Positions 34,346 to 44,276 are shown, counted from the first letter of the stretch. The stretch: DNA of 64,000 nt from Paenibacillus mendelii (GCF_024498075.1 NZ_JANHOF010000001.1:124001-188000), one strand, 5' to 3'. A program made the numbers and translations. Notes: generated from the letters alone by a model not told the origin.

Positions 34346-34797
34346 TTACTCAGCGTCATGAATCGATAGCATATCAAGATTTGTAACGAATGCTCTTCGG
34401 AGTGCCTCTTCGTAAAAAAGCCGATTTTCTTTTATCCACGATATTTCATTCACCTGTTCAGGGCTGAACAGCTCTCGAGTTCGAATCTCATCATTACTTG
34501 CAATGTCTTCTAAGTGATTGATTCTTGCCCAATAAAATACCATGTAACTAACTGGATATGGATATTTATAGTTATCAGGCTTCTCACCAAGTAATCGGAT
34601 TAATATGTAACCTAGAAATGCAGGTGAATTTGTTCGTGCTCCTGTCTCCTCGTATAATTCCCGTAACGCAGCTTGTGCCGGTGTCCCACCTATTTCCACA
34701 TGTCCGCCCGGGATATCCCATCCACGACGGTCAGAACAATTCTGTTCCCCTGAAAGGCAAGAACGAATGCACTTGTTACTAGATGTTGCTCCGGCAT
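34346..34797 (-). pseudogene. frameshifted Nudix hydrolase
   Basis: The frame from ATG 34797 encodes EQHLVTSAFVLAFQGNRIVL and then loses register near 34730. The next frame continues RRGWDIPGGHVEIGG and RELYEETGA to the stop at 34346. One inserted base near CTGACC would rejoin the two, giving a Nudix hydrolase of about 150 residues. The Nudix box also deviates: Gly stands where the first conserved Glu should be, while REL.EE is intact. It is either a decaying gene or a sequence error. It is isolated on the minus strand. Confidence 0.65.
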
Positions 34798-34963
34798 CTT
34801 ATATCATCACTTTGTATTCATGACACGCCCAACATTAGACAGATCTTATCTTATACTGGGCCGTGTGGCGCTCCGTTCTTCTTCCATGATTATACATCTG
34901 ATAACGAATCGGTGGAAACCCAGCAGCGTGAGTTGCTTTTTAGTGATTGATCAATTTAAAAAG

Positions 34964-34992
34964 AAGGCTGCCGAAGAGTTCTCGGCAACCTT
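34964..34992 (-). terminator. terminator of the polysaccharide lyase gene
   Basis: AAGGCTGCCGA (34964-34974) pairs with TCGGCAACCTT (34982-34992), with one G-U pair. An A-rich flank gives the minus-strand U-tract. The interval 34798-34963 shows no gene. Confidence 0.75.
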
Positions 34993-35006
34993 GGAGGATA
35001 ATAATA

Positions 35007-38000
35007 TCATTTCACTACGATCGTCAGCTTACCTTCACGACGTATACCGTCCGACTCTACGACTGTACGGATGTCCGTAGTGCCTGCATTATGCGCCTTC
35101 AAGTTATCTTTTCCATTGACATTGGCGACCTCATTGCGGCTGCTTTTATACACCGCATCATTACCGGACAAATTTACAGAGGTGCCATCCTCATAATATC
35201 CTTCGACCCCCAGCTTGACCGATTCATTCCTCACTAATTGTGTCTTATCAGCGGTAATCTTCACCTTCGATAGCCACAATTTCTGCCTTGCCAGCGGAAT
35301 TGTAAATACGTCGCCTACAGCCAGATCATAGAGGAAGCCCTTCGACATCTCTGTTGGATCGGCGTAAGAACGTACGAACGTTATGTCGCCTACATCCAGC
35401 TTGTACAAACCATCACCAATCGCATTAATTCCGCGGATCATATAAGCCGCGTTGCGCGCTCCATCGTTCTGAACGTAAATCATGGTTCCCACCAGGCTGG
35501 CTGGATCCACCCCTTGCAAATCGAGCTGCACGGTCATCTGGTTCTGCAGAGACAATTCTTTCGTGAAATCGACGACTTCGCCCTGAAGCCTGCTCAAGCC
35601 TGCATTGGCATAAGATGCCCCGGAACCCTGCGTTCCGACCTTACCTATATAAGCTCCATCATTCATATAGGAGAATAGGGGCTGACCGTCTTTTTCTGAA
35701 TAAATCCCAAAGGACCCCTGAAATCGGATTGACCCGTCTATCGTGAACACAGCTTCCCGGTTCAAAGAACTGACGATATAATCGACCCGGCCATCCATCA
35801 GTTCGACTTTGACAGCGCGAACATCCTTGATATCCTCCGTCTCGTAGCCGTCTTTCGATACGACGGCCGCTGGAGAAATGCTGCGGATGAAACGCTGTTC
35901 CTTATATGGCTCGATGACCGATGTGAACGTGCTTTGCAGATCTGGACCGCTGCGATGGGCGATCATATATTTGATGCTCTGCGGGTTTCCCGGCTTGTTC
36001 TGCGGAGGAACGCCATCTGCAAGCGCGACATCGTCCACATCACCAATCATGGTCAGTCTCAGGTGTATATCCTCCGGCTGAGGCAGCACCCTCCATGTGT
36101 CGGTCACATCATAATCGATACTGAATAAATCTGTTGGATTGTCGTCGCGTTCTACATTCTTGAGCCAGTGAAAGCCTGCACCCGTATATCCGGAGCCAGA
36201 GACACTATCGTCCACAGGACGCTGGCCGAAGGCAACATCCGGCCCCGCATACGTCCCTCCCGCCTGCGGCGTTAGGTTCAAACCTTCTGCAGTAACAGGT
36301 CCTTCCGCAGCGTGAAAGCTGAAGTGATGCTCGCTCCCACCCTTCACCCTGAAAAAATCGACGAGGTAAGAATTGGTTTCATCTACGCGGACCCTCGCTG
36401 TCGTACGCTTATATAGCTGTGTCTGAGGATATGGCTTAGGCGCTTCGACATCGATCAGCTTCACCATGGAGCTGTCGTCGTACAGCTTGGGCGTACCATC
36501 CCATTGCGGCTGCTGTTTCTGCTTGTCGACAAGAACCGTATTATGGCTAATCGTGTTATGAACCCATTCGAACCGGTTCACATCGGTTGAGTTCGCTTGC
36601 TCGGGATAGCCCAAATCCGGTGCAAGATCCAATCCAAAGCCGTATAAACCCAGGTTTAGCGAATCTCTATGCCCATGACCGCTGCTGCGTCCGTAGTAGA
36701 GCCATGCTGCAAGGTTCGCATCCGGACCGGCTCCGCTTCGCAAGCCTGTAAAACCATAACCGGTCAGATTGCTGCTCCCGAGCTTAAGCTGACCATGAGT
36801 CTGAATGACCGACTTGATGCTCTCGGCCACTCTGCCGGGTTCGGTAGTGTAGACATCCGAATGAATCCCCTCCGTGCTGTCGCCATTCAGCTTGTAAGCC
36901 AGTTGGGCGTACACGGGGTCGTTGAACTTCTCGAATGCTTTGATGGATTGGTTCTTGTCGACCATGATAGCGGGTTGTCCCGTCGTTCCGCTGTCGCCGA
37001 TGGAAGGCGTATATTTGTCATGCATCAGGAGCGGATACATCGCCTGGAACATCTTCCGAAACTTGACATTCTCGTACAAGTCGGCCGCCGGATATTTGTC
37101 GTAACCATCAAGTGCATTCGCTGCTTCAAGATAGGTGTTCAGCCATAAGCGGTTATAGCCCGGACCCGCTTCATTGCCATGCCCGTCCCGGTCAACATCA
37201 TTCACTAAGCTGTATAGTACATTTCCGCCTGTCACACGGCGGGGGATTTCGTTAATAAAGCCGCCCGCCTGGAAGGTATAATCCAGCCACTGCTTGGTTT
37301 CGGGCAGTGTATCGTGAACGACGGCAGCCAAGGCAACTGCGCTTTGATGGAAACCATTATTGCCCCGGAGTTGATCCCAGTAGACACCTGGCTGTACCTG
37401 GCGGAGAATATTATCCTCAATGCTGCGACGAAGCCCTGTACCGTTTTCTTTTAGCGGCAGGTCATACTGTTCTCCCTTGGATTTCAAGAATTGAACAACT
37501 TCCGGATCGTCGTATACGGGGAAAAAGGCGTCATAAGCCGTAATAAACGATTTGACTAGGCCGCTTTCCCAGATCGAGCCGACTGATTTGCCGTCGCCCG
37601 TTCCGCCATGCGAATTCACATAAATGGCATTGCTGAATTGAGCGACATCCATAGAAGGGTAGACATCGGCGATCCGGCTTAGCAGAATAGCTCCCGCACG
37701 TGCATACTTCATATCTCCTGTATAGATGTAAGCATCCCTAAGCGCATTTAAGCCTCCTTGAATATTCGCCGGTCCGCCATACCAAGCGAACCAGTGTGCA
37801 TAATAGGCGATAAATGTATAACGTTTATTCGTTACTGGATCAACCCAGCCATAACCGTCATCAACCCCCCAATCCGGGCCTTTCTCCGGATAAAGCTTAT
37901 TTACCAGAAGACTGCGATCCGCCAGAGAGGGGCTGAAATTGCCATGCTCGTCCAAGCCGCTCCGATAATAGGCGCCGAAATCATTGGTGGGAAATTTATA

Positions 38001-38876
38001 CCCGCTAGCAGGGTCGGTTATTTTCCACGGTTCGTTGAGAGGGTCCGCCTTCCAAGGATAATTCCCGTATGGCTTCAAATCGCCCGATATCGGGCTAAAA
38101 TTCCCGGTCAACTGATTCGTGTTATAGCTGCGGGGAACAGCCTGCGTCGGCACAATGCTCCACAACTCTTCATAATCCAATGCAGCATAGATGTCTGCTT
38201 TCACCCGTGCGGTGTTAAGGAGCGCTGCTGCCCAGTCATACTGCTGGACATTATTCCTCGCGGCCTCGAGTTTGACCGAGGTGTAAATGGTGCTGCGCGT
38301 CTTGCTGCTTGTGACAGCGTCCAGATCGGTTAAGACAAGCCTTGAGGGATACATCAATGTTCCATTGCCGCCACCCAACCCGCTCCCCTTTTCTTTCACA
38401 GTTAGCTCGAGGGTATGCTTGCCCTCCGTTAACTGCTGCTGCCCCAGATACAGATCCGCTCTCGGATACTGACCCGTGACACTGTAGAAACTGTACGATC
38501 CCTGACGTGTCCCGTCAATGCTAATATCAGCCGTGCCACCGTCAGAAGCAGTCATGCCTCCAAGCATTACGCGGTAACGACCGGCTTGTTCCACCGTGAA
38601 CTCGAATGTCCGCGACGGATCCGACAGGGTCGAATGAATCTGCAGCCCGCTGGCGGTACCCGTTACCCGGGGGGCCGAATCTGGATCGCCGACAAGCGTA
38701 ACGGCTGGTCCAGATGCCGCTCCGGTTCCGAAATGGTACACGGTCGTATCCGGCATCACGTATTCTTCAGTTGCATCCGACGCACTAGAGGTGTGTGGTT
38801 CTTCGAATGGAAATAACGAGACCATAATCAGAACGCACAGCACCGTTGAGAACCGCTTGCGAATTAGAACTAACAT
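35007..38876 (-). CDS. secreted heparinase II/III-like polysaccharide lyase, multidomain
   Basis: A 1289-residue exported enzyme. A signal peptide of about 32 residues is followed by a carbohydrate-binding-like beta domain (FEFTVEQAGRYRVML, about 90-170) and an alpha/alpha toroid (about 200-640, with RGNNGFHQSAVALAA). The anti-parallel beta-sandwich typical of heparinase II/III lyases follows, with GHGHRDSLNLGLYGFGLDLA at about 739 and HNTVLVDK at about 776. Near the C-terminus an Ig/Big-2-like domain (about 1205-1289) reads VKLGVEGYYEDGT and ends GKLTIVVK. It would cleave an acidic polysaccharide by beta-elimination outside the cell; the substrate is not known. It is monocistronic. The sugar ABC operon lies upstream on the same strand, separated by the oppositely oriented GntR-SBP regulator. 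Confidence 0.83.
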   Translation of the reverse strand: MLVLIRKRFSTVLCVLIMVSLFPFEEPHTSSASDATEEYVMPDTTVYHFGTGAASGPAVTLVGDPDSAPRVTGTASGLQIHSTLSDPSRTFEFTVEQAGRYRVMLGGMTASDGGTADISIDGTRQGSYSFYSVTGQYPRADLYLGQQQLTEGKHTLELTVKEKGSGLGGGNGTLMYPSRLVLTDLDAVTSSKTRSTIYTSVKLEAARNNVQQYDWAAALLNTARVKADIYAALDYEELWSIVPTQAVPRSYNTNQLTGNFSPISGDLKPYGNYPWKADPLNEPWKITDPASGYKFPTNDFGAYYRSGLDEHGNFSPSLADRSLLVNKLYPEKGPDWGVDDGYGWVDPVTNKRYTFIAYYAHWFAWYGGPANIQGGLNALRDAYIYTGDMKYARAGAILLSRIADVYPSMDVAQFSNAIYVNSHGGTGDGKSVGSIWESGLVKSFITAYDAFFPVYDDPEVVQFLKSKGEQYDLPLKENGTGLRRSIEDNILRQVQPGVYWDQLRGNNGFHQSAVALAAVVHDTLPETKQWLDYTFQAGGFINEIPRRVTGGNVLYSLVNDVDRDGHGNEAGPGYNRLWLNTYLEAANALDGYDKYPAADLYENVKFRKMFQAMYPLLMHDKYTPSIGDSGTTGQPAIMVDKNQSIKAFEKFNDPVYAQLAYKLNGDSTEGIHSDVYTTEPGRVAESIKSVIQTHGQLKLGSSNLTGYGFTGLRSGAGPDANLAAWLYYGRSSGHGHRDSLNLGLYGFGLDLAPDLGYPEQANSTDVNRFEWVHNTISHNTVLVDKQKQQPQWDGTPKLYDDSSMVKLIDVEAPKPYPQTQLYKRTTARVRVDETNSYLVDFFRVKGGSEHHFSFHAAEGPVTAEGLNLTPQAGGTYAGPDVAFGQRPVDDSVSGSGYTGAGFHWLKNVERDDNPTDLFSIDYDVTDTWRVLPQPEDIHLRLTMIGDVDDVALADGVPPQNKPGNPQSIKYMIAHRSGPDLQSTFTSVIEPYKEQRFIRSISPAAVVSKDGYETEDIKDVRAVKVELMDGRVDYIVSSLNREAVFTIDGSIRFQGSFGIYSEKDGQPLFSYMNDGAYIGKVGTQGSGASYANAGLSRLQGEVVDFTKELSLQNQMTVQLDLQGVDPASLVGTMIYVQNDGARNAAYMIRGINAIGDGLYKLDVGDITFVRSYADPTEMSKGFLYDLAVGDVFTIPLARQKLWLSKVKITADKTQLVRNESVKLGVEGYYEDGTSVNLSGNDAVYKSSRNEVANVNGKDNLKAHNAGTTDIRTVVESDGIRREGKLTIVVK

Positions 38877-39120
38877 TAATATCCCTCCTCGGTTTTTAGA
38901 AACGATTAAGTCAGATATTGATCATGGTATGCCCATGAATCATGGAATCACCCCCCTCAAGGTCTTTAACGATTGCTTCCCATTTCATGACTGGTGCTTG
39001 TCGGATTAACGATCGATTTACTCACAACAATCTAACATCTGTATTTTACTTGTATTCTTTTTTTTGTTGCTTTACAATATTGAAGTGATATGTAGTTCAG
39101 ATCGGATAGGAGTCGTTACA

Positions 39121-40500
39121 TTGAGAAGAGAGAATGAATTCCGATATTTAAAATTGGCCAACATTCTACGTGAACAAATCCATTCAGGCTTCATCAAGCC
39201 AGGAGAATTTCTATTGTCCGAGAATGAGCTTTGCAAGCATTACGGTATGAGTAGAACCTCTGTTCGAAAATCGCTGGATCAGCTTTTAATGGAGAACCTG
39301 ATTGTGAAGAAGGTCGGACAAGGCACCATCGTTTCCCCTGATGTCGTCGTAGAATCATCACCTCATAAAGTTTTGCGTATTTTCGCCACTTCGCCCTCCT
39401 ACTTCTATGATTTTTGCATGCCCCTGCTCATTGAAGCATTTCGGGTGAGCAATCCGAACGTCGAAGTCAAGTGCATGAGCTTCTCGGCAGGCGATTTCTG
39501 GGAATCCGTCAATACGAGCATGGATCTGGGCTTACATCCTGATCTTATACTCGTATCCGACCGACAGTTCGGCGATACAGACAATTTGGAACAATTTATG
39601 GATCTGCAGGATAAGCTCAGCGGAAGCCAGGAAGGTATTTACCCAATACTATGGCAACCATTCAGCGATTCAGGCAGATTAAAGGCGCTTCCTGTTACTT
39701 TTTCTACCGTGTACCTTGCCTATAATCCGGAATTGTTTAAGCGGTATGGCGTAACAGAACCGTCCCCATCCTGGACGCAGGATGATTTCCTGGATGCCGC
39801 CGGGCAACTGACCATGGACCTGAACGGAGATGGCATAAACGACCTCTATGGTCTATCCTTATCGTCGTCGTTAAGCCGCTGGCCTGTCATAGCCTTGCAG
39901 AACGGCGTGAATTTCAAGGAAGTCGATAGCACGGAGCCGATCCTAAACACCTTGAAGTTTCTACATGACTTGTTATACAAGCGTCGCACAGCAATTCTCT
40001 CGACTGTACATGCCCCTGATTCCGAATCCTTTAAGCAGGAGAAGGCGGCGATGGTTCTGACGACCACGATCGAGCTTGCCGGTTGGAAACATCAGACGAT
40101 GTCCTTCACTCCTAAAATTGCCCCACTGCCATTCGGGAAGCAAAAGCAGACCATGCTGATTGCCAACGTCCTCATGCTCCCTAATAGCAGTGAAGAACCG
40201 GAGCTTGCCCTGCAGTTTCTGCAAACAGCGGTAAGCCCGGAGGTACAGCAGAGGTTGAGCGCGACAACGGGCTTTATTTCCGTCCGCAAACCGATTAACG
40301 AAGCGATATGGAGCCAACCGGGGCTTGAGTCGCTCCAAATCTATGATAATACGATCGAAAACAGTCGTTTTCTACATGAAATCTTTGATGATGCAAACCT
40401 TGTCGATGAGCTGGAATCCGAGATGACGCTATTCTGGGCTGGCATAGAGTCCGCTTCGGAATTGGCTGAACGGATGAAGCTTATCCTAACGAAGGCCTAA
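39121..40500 (+). CDS. GntR wHTH regulator fused to a sugar-binding SBP domain
   Basis: A 459-residue one-component regulator. Residues about 5-72 are a GntR winged helix (ILREQIHSGFIKPGEFL, LCKHYGMSRTSVRKSLDQL, VKKVGQGTIV). Residues about 80-459 are a type 1 extracellular solute-binding fold without signal peptide (PLLIEAFRVSNPNVEV, LPVTFSTVYLAYNPELF, MDLNGDGINDLYGL, then PLPFGK). The binding domain evidently serves as a cytoplasmic sugar sensor. TTG 39121 with AGGAG at 8 nt is preferred over an ATG 19 codons earlier. It converges with the sugar ABC operon, the obvious target. Confidence 0.88.
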   Translation: MRRENEFRYLKLANILREQIHSGFIKPGEFLLSENELCKHYGMSRTSVRKSLDQLLMENLIVKKVGQGTIVSPDVVVESSPHKVLRIFATSPSYFYDFCMPLLIEAFRVSNPNVEVKCMSFSAGDFWESVNTSMDLGLHPDLILVSDRQFGDTDNLEQFMDLQDKLSGSQEGIYPILWQPFSDSGRLKALPVTFSTVYLAYNPELFKRYGVTEPSPSWTQDDFLDAAGQLTMDLNGDGINDLYGLSLSSSLSRWPVIALQNGVNFKEVDSTEPILNTLKFLHDLLYKRRTAILSTVHAPDSESFKQEKAAMVLTTTIELAGWKHQTMSFTPKIAPLPFGKQKQTMLIANVLMLPNSSEEPELALQFLQTAVSPEVQQRLSATTGFISVRKPINEAIWSQPGLESLQIYDNTIENSRFLHEIFDDANLVDELESEMTLFWAGIESASELAERMKLILTKA

Positions 40501-40512
40501 TACAGCACCACG

Positions 40513-40548
40513 ATAGAACCGCGCTGATATCATACTGCGCGGTTCTAT
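40513..40548. terminator. bidirectional terminator between the GntR-SBP gene and the ABC operon
   Basis: ATAGAACCGCGC (40513-40524) and GCGCGGTTCTAT (40537-40548), a perfect 12-bp stem with a 12-nt loop. Confidence 0.85.
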
Positions 40549-40586
40549 CAATCTGGAGCTATTCAGCTAATTCGTACGTCATTTCC

Positions 40587-41477
40587 TTATCCTTTAATAG
40601 AGCCCAGCAGCATCCCTTTAACGAAATAGCGCTGCAGGAACGGGTAAATCACCAATACCGGGATGATCGCAACCACGACCGTTGCCATCTTAATTGTCTC
40701 CGGGGGAAGTGTCTGAAGCAGCATCGGGTTGGAAATCGCAAGCTCCTGACTCACGTTGGGCGTCTGGATCATATTCCGCAGAACAACTTGTATCGGATAC
40801 AGTGTCTTGTCGTTCAGGTACATAATCCCCTGGAAATAGGCATTCCAATGACCCACTCCATAAAACAATCCGATCGTCGCCATAATAGGCGCTGATAGAG
40901 GCAGTACGATCCGGAACAAGGTACCGACATCTCCACAGCCATCCACCTTGGCTGCTTCCTCCACTTCGGCTGGCAAATTCTCAAAATAGGTTTTCATGAT
41001 TAGCATATTAAAGGTCGAAACCAGACCGGGGATGATGAGCGACCAGACTGTGTCCATGAGGCCTGTAGCCCTTACGACCAGATACAGCGGAATGAGGCCG
41101 CCGGAGAACAGCATGGTAAATACGATTATAATTAGGATGTTATTCCGGCCAGGTATAAATTTTTTGGATAACGGATAGGCAAGCAAGGTTGTCACGGCAA
41201 GATTGAGAAAGGTACCGACCACCGTGATGAATATCGTAATTTTCAGCGCCTGCGGAACCGTCTTGCTAGAGAAAATCGCTTGAAAGGCATCCACCGTAAA
41301 TGAGGTTGGCAGGATAATAAAACCGCCGTTTCGCAGCACTTCGGAGTATGGGGTAATCGACATGACAAACACATAATACAGTGGAAACAGGGTAAGAAAG
41401 CCGAAGATGCCAAGCAGCGCATAGATCCCGGCATCTACAATCCGATCCGATTTCGATTTATACAGAGAATGGAGCAT
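40587..41477 (-). CDS. sugar ABC transporter permease, LplC type
   Basis: A 296-residue inner-membrane permease with six transmembrane segments. The cytoplasmic EAA loop EEAAKVDGCGDVGTLFRIVLP (about residues 190-210) contacts an ATPase. The C-terminus PFLQRYFVKGMLLGSIKG is characteristic of the CUT1 carbohydrate permeases related to LplC/YtcP of Paenibacillus. It is third in the operon, 12 nt behind the LplB-type permease. No ATPase gene is present; this subfamily generally shares MsmX-like ATPases encoded elsewhere. The substrate is an oligosaccharide by inference from the neighbouring lyase. Confidence 0.92.
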   Translation of the reverse strand: MLHSLYKSKSDRIVDAGIYALLGIFGFLTLFPLYYVFVMSITPYSEVLRNGGFIILPTSFTVDAFQAIFSSKTVPQALKITIFITVVGTFLNLAVTTLLAYPLSKKFIPGRNNILIIIVFTMLFSGGLIPLYLVVRATGLMDTVWSLIIPGLVSTFNMLIMKTYFENLPAEVEEAAKVDGCGDVGTLFRIVLPLSAPIMATIGLFYGVGHWNAYFQGIMYLNDKTLYPIQVVLRNMIQTPNVSQELAISNPMLLQTLPPETIKMATVVVAIIPVLVIYPFLQRYFVKGMLLGSIKG

Positions 41478-41489
41478 TCGTTCGACCTC

Positions 41490-42446
41490 CTACCAGATTC
41501 CCGATCCACCAAGTTTTTTGGCCACTTTGTTGGCTCCGATAATTAGAATGAAGCCGATCACGGATTTAAACAGATTCGTTGCAATCGCGATACTAAACTC
41601 AAGCTCCTCTAGCCCACGACGGAATACCCAGGTGTCGATGATGTCTCCAACCTCATACACGCGCGCATTCAGAAAGATATATATTTGTTCAAAGCCGGCA
41701 TCCATGATATGGCCGATCTTGAGAATCAGCAGCAGCACGAATACGTCGCGGATTCCCGGGAGCGTGATATGCCACAGCTGCCTCCATCTTCCTGCACCGT
41801 CCACGACAGCTGCTTCATATAGCTCCGTGTTAATCGTAGCCAGTGCGGCAAGATAGATGATTGCTCCGAATCCTGTATTTTTCCACATATCTGTAAGCAG
41901 GATGATCGGTCGGAAATAGTCGTTGCTGGCCAGATAATTAACCGGGCTGCCGCCCAGCTCCCGAATGTAATAATTCACAATCCCAGAATCCTGTGCCAAG
42001 AAAGCAACAGCTAATCCGTACACGATCACCCAGGACAGAAAATAAGGGCCGTACGTAACGGTTTGGATGAGCCGCTTGAACCATAAGATACGAACCTCAT
42101 TCAGCATGAGAGCAAGCAAAACATCGGGAAGCATGTTAAACAGGATCCTGTAGAGGCTGATCAATAATGTATTGCGAAGCAGCTCATAGAAATCGGGTGA
42201 GTTGAATATGATTCTGAAGTTGTCCAAGCCGACCCAGTCGCTGCCAATGATTCCTTTGCCCAGGCTGTAATCCTTGAACGCAATAATCATGCCTGCCATC
42301 GGGATGTAGTGATACACTACATAATAGAGCAAGCCTGGAATCATCATCAGATAAAACCAGCGGTACCGGGATAATGCTCCAGCAAATCGATGACGTAATG
42401 GCTTAGCACCCGCTGGGGAGCGCCTAAGAACAGCGTTTTGCTTCAT
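41490..42446 (-). CDS. sugar ABC transporter permease, LplB type
   Basis: A 318-residue permease with six transmembrane helices, beginning after an Arg-rich N-terminus. MMIPGLLYYVVYHYIPM is the classic first helix of LplB/PotB-type CUT1 permeases, and the EAA loop is YEAAVVDGAGRWRQLWHITLP. The ATG at 42446 has GGGGGAG about 9 nt ahead and is preferred over an in-frame start nine codons earlier. It lies between the binding protein (31 nt) and the LplC-type permease (12 nt), with which it forms the membrane channel. Confidence 0.92.
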   Translation of the reverse strand: MKQNAVLRRSPAGAKPLRHRFAGALSRYRWFYLMMIPGLLYYVVYHYIPMAGMIIAFKDYSLGKGIIGSDWVGLDNFRIIFNSPDFYELLRNTLLISLYRILFNMLPDVLLALMLNEVRILWFKRLIQTVTYGPYFLSWVIVYGLAVAFLAQDSGIVNYYIRELGGSPVNYLASNDYFRPIILLTDMWKNTGFGAIIYLAALATINTELYEAAVVDGAGRWRQLWHITLPGIRDVFVLLLILKIGHIMDAGFEQIYIFLNARVYEVGDIIDTWVFRRGLEELEFSIAIATNLFKSVIGFILIIGANKVAKKLGGSGIW

Positions 42447-42477
42447 TATGCCAACTCCCCCTTCCGTGCTCACTGAT

Positions 42478-44103
42478 TTATTTTATAACACCGGCCGCTT
42501 TGATTTGTTCGGTATAGGTATCGATCATTTGCTGTCCGCCGTATTTCGTCAACAGCTCTTCCACATATTTCGGCCAATTGGACGCATCCGGTTCGTCGAA
42601 TAGCACCTGAACCTGATATTCCCTCATTTTTTTGCGGAAATCCGCTAGGTTGAAGCCCACTGGCGGAGCAACATTCGTTCCGATCGAAGGGTACAGCTTA
42701 TACGACTGAATCGTTTGGGTGATTTGACGGTCGCGATCCGACATTCTCTCATCGACGACTTCAAGTCCAAGCGGCTCATATTCCGGGTTATGCAAATAGA
42801 AGAAACGGTATACCTCCTGGAAATTCCCCTGTTCAACGACATCCTTCCTGTATGCATCCTGGTTAGATTGCGTTACGGTAATCGTATTGCCGGATCGCGT
42901 ATAATGCTTGCCTTCAATCCCGTAATTGATCAGCAGGAAGCCTTCCTCACTTGCCATCCAGTCCAGAATTTGCACGATACGATCGATCTTCTCGGGGTTT
43001 TTCTCTGCTGTTTCGCGGGAGAACATAAACGGCTGATCAGGCAGGTTCTCTGTCCATGTTCCGGTTTGGGCAAAAGGATGGAACGGCATCCAATTCGCTT
43101 TGGGGTTTAAGGCTAATGTTTTGTTCTGGATACTCGTCGGCTCGCTGTCAAAAGCGAACGTTTTGCTGCCACCGATAATGATACCTGCTTTGCCGCCAAC
43201 GGCCTTGTCCACATGCTCGGTACCCTTGAGCAGGAACCAGTCAGGATCCACCGTGCCTTTCTTCATCATGTCCTTGATTCCCTGCAGAACTTGCTCAACT
43301 GCCAGGTCGCTTTGAACGTCTACATATTTGTTGTCTCGCACCATAAGCGCACCGATCAACCCATTCTCGATCCACTGGGGAAAATCAAAAGAGAGAGAAG
43401 TGCCGTTCCCGACCGTCGTCAAGCCATACGTATCGTTCTTGCCGTTCTGATCCGGATCATCGAATGTAAAAGCATCCATCACCTTTATCATCTCTTCATA
43501 GTTGGTCGGCATTTGCAGCTTCAAGGTATCCAGCCAATCTTGGCGGATATAATAGGATCGGTATACCTCGCGGGGGAAAATAAGCGGAGCCCGTTCGAAT
43601 TTCCCTTCGACTGCGTAGCGTTCAAGCTCCGTCTTGCTAATCCATTTGAAATAGTTCGGCATTTTCTCAGGGGTCACAAACGGCGACATATCCGCGGTGA
43701 CACCGTCTAGGATAAATTTCTGGGAAGCGACTCCCGCCGCAGTAAACAAGTCTGGGGTATCTCCTGAAGCCAGCAGAAGGCTGATCTTGCTGTCAAAGTC
43801 CCCTCCTCCTGGCATGTACTGGATATTCAGATCAACATTGAACTTCTCCTCGATCGCTTGTCCGATGAAATCCGCATCCCCTTCGGGAAGCACAGCATCT
43901 CCCGATGAAGACACAAACCAATTGAGCTTGAGGCGTTCCTCACCGGAATCCTCTCCGTCCGTTTTTCCCGTTCCGGTTGAACCGGCATTTTCACTTGTTG
44001 ATGTATTGCCTCCATTGTTCTTGTTCTCGGAAGTACAAGCACCAAGTATCAGAGCAAAAGCCAGAATCATAGCAAGCGGAATACATAGCTTCGACGCTTT
44101 CAT
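42478..44103 (-). CDS. sugar ABC transporter substrate-binding lipoprotein, LplA type
   Basis: A 541-residue lipoprotein. The signal sequence ends LILGAC (Cys about 23), then comes a Ser/Asn/Gly linker. The large binding fold characteristic of LplA-like CUT1 binding proteins has FNVDLNIQYMPGGGDFDSK, PDLFTAAG, FDDPDQNGKNDTYGLTT (a calcium-type loop) and ILDWMASEEGFLLINYG. The first gene of the operon, it starts at ATG 44103 with GGAGGGGG ahead. A palindromic operator candidate is centred about 53 nt upstream. It delivers an oligosaccharide, probably a product of the secreted lyase, to the two permeases; that assignment is by context. Confidence 0.92.
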   Translation of the reverse strand: MKASKLCIPLAMILAFALILGACTSENKNNGGNTSTSENAGSTGTGKTDGEDSGEERLKLNWFVSSSGDAVLPEGDADFIGQAIEEKFNVDLNIQYMPGGGDFDSKISLLLASGDTPDLFTAAGVASQKFILDGVTADMSPFVTPEKMPNYFKWISKTELERYAVEGKFERAPLIFPREVYRSYYIRQDWLDTLKLQMPTNYEEMIKVMDAFTFDDPDQNGKNDTYGLTTVGNGTSLSFDFPQWIENGLIGALMVRDNKYVDVQSDLAVEQVLQGIKDMMKKGTVDPDWFLLKGTEHVDKAVGGKAGIIIGGSKTFAFDSEPTSIQNKTLALNPKANWMPFHPFAQTGTWTENLPDQPFMFSRETAEKNPEKIDRIVQILDWMASEEGFLLINYGIEGKHYTRSGNTITVTQSNQDAYRKDVVEQGNFQEVYRFFYLHNPEYEPLGLEVVDERMSDRDRQITQTIQSYKLYPSIGTNVAPPVGFNLADFRKKMREYQVQVLFDEPDASNWPKYVEELLTKYGGQQMIDTYTEQIKAAGVIK

Positions 44104-44141
44104 GAATCACAACCCCCTCCTTGTCAGTATAACTGACATTT

Positions 44142-44171
44142 TAATACGATATATGTATCGTACCTGTATTA
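44142..44171. promoter_or_regulatory. candidate operator of the sugar ABC operon
   Basis: TAATACGATATATG followed by TATCGTACCTGTATTA: TAATAC and GTATTA arms bracket an AT-rich centre, upstream of the operon start. The right half GTACCTGTATTA is identical to that of the element at 44782-44812. Confidence 0.55.
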
Positions 44172-44276
44172 TATTCTTTAAAAAAAACAAACGTCAACTA
44201 TAATTTCAATCATGCAACCGCTATCAATTCTTTTTGTAATGATCGGATACTTTCTAGTTCATATTAATGATGCCAT

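Noticed and set aside
36669-37148. 159-codon plus-strand frame within the lyase gene, and other frames there (37758-38333)
   Set aside because: Antisense shadows of the heparinase-like coding sequence.
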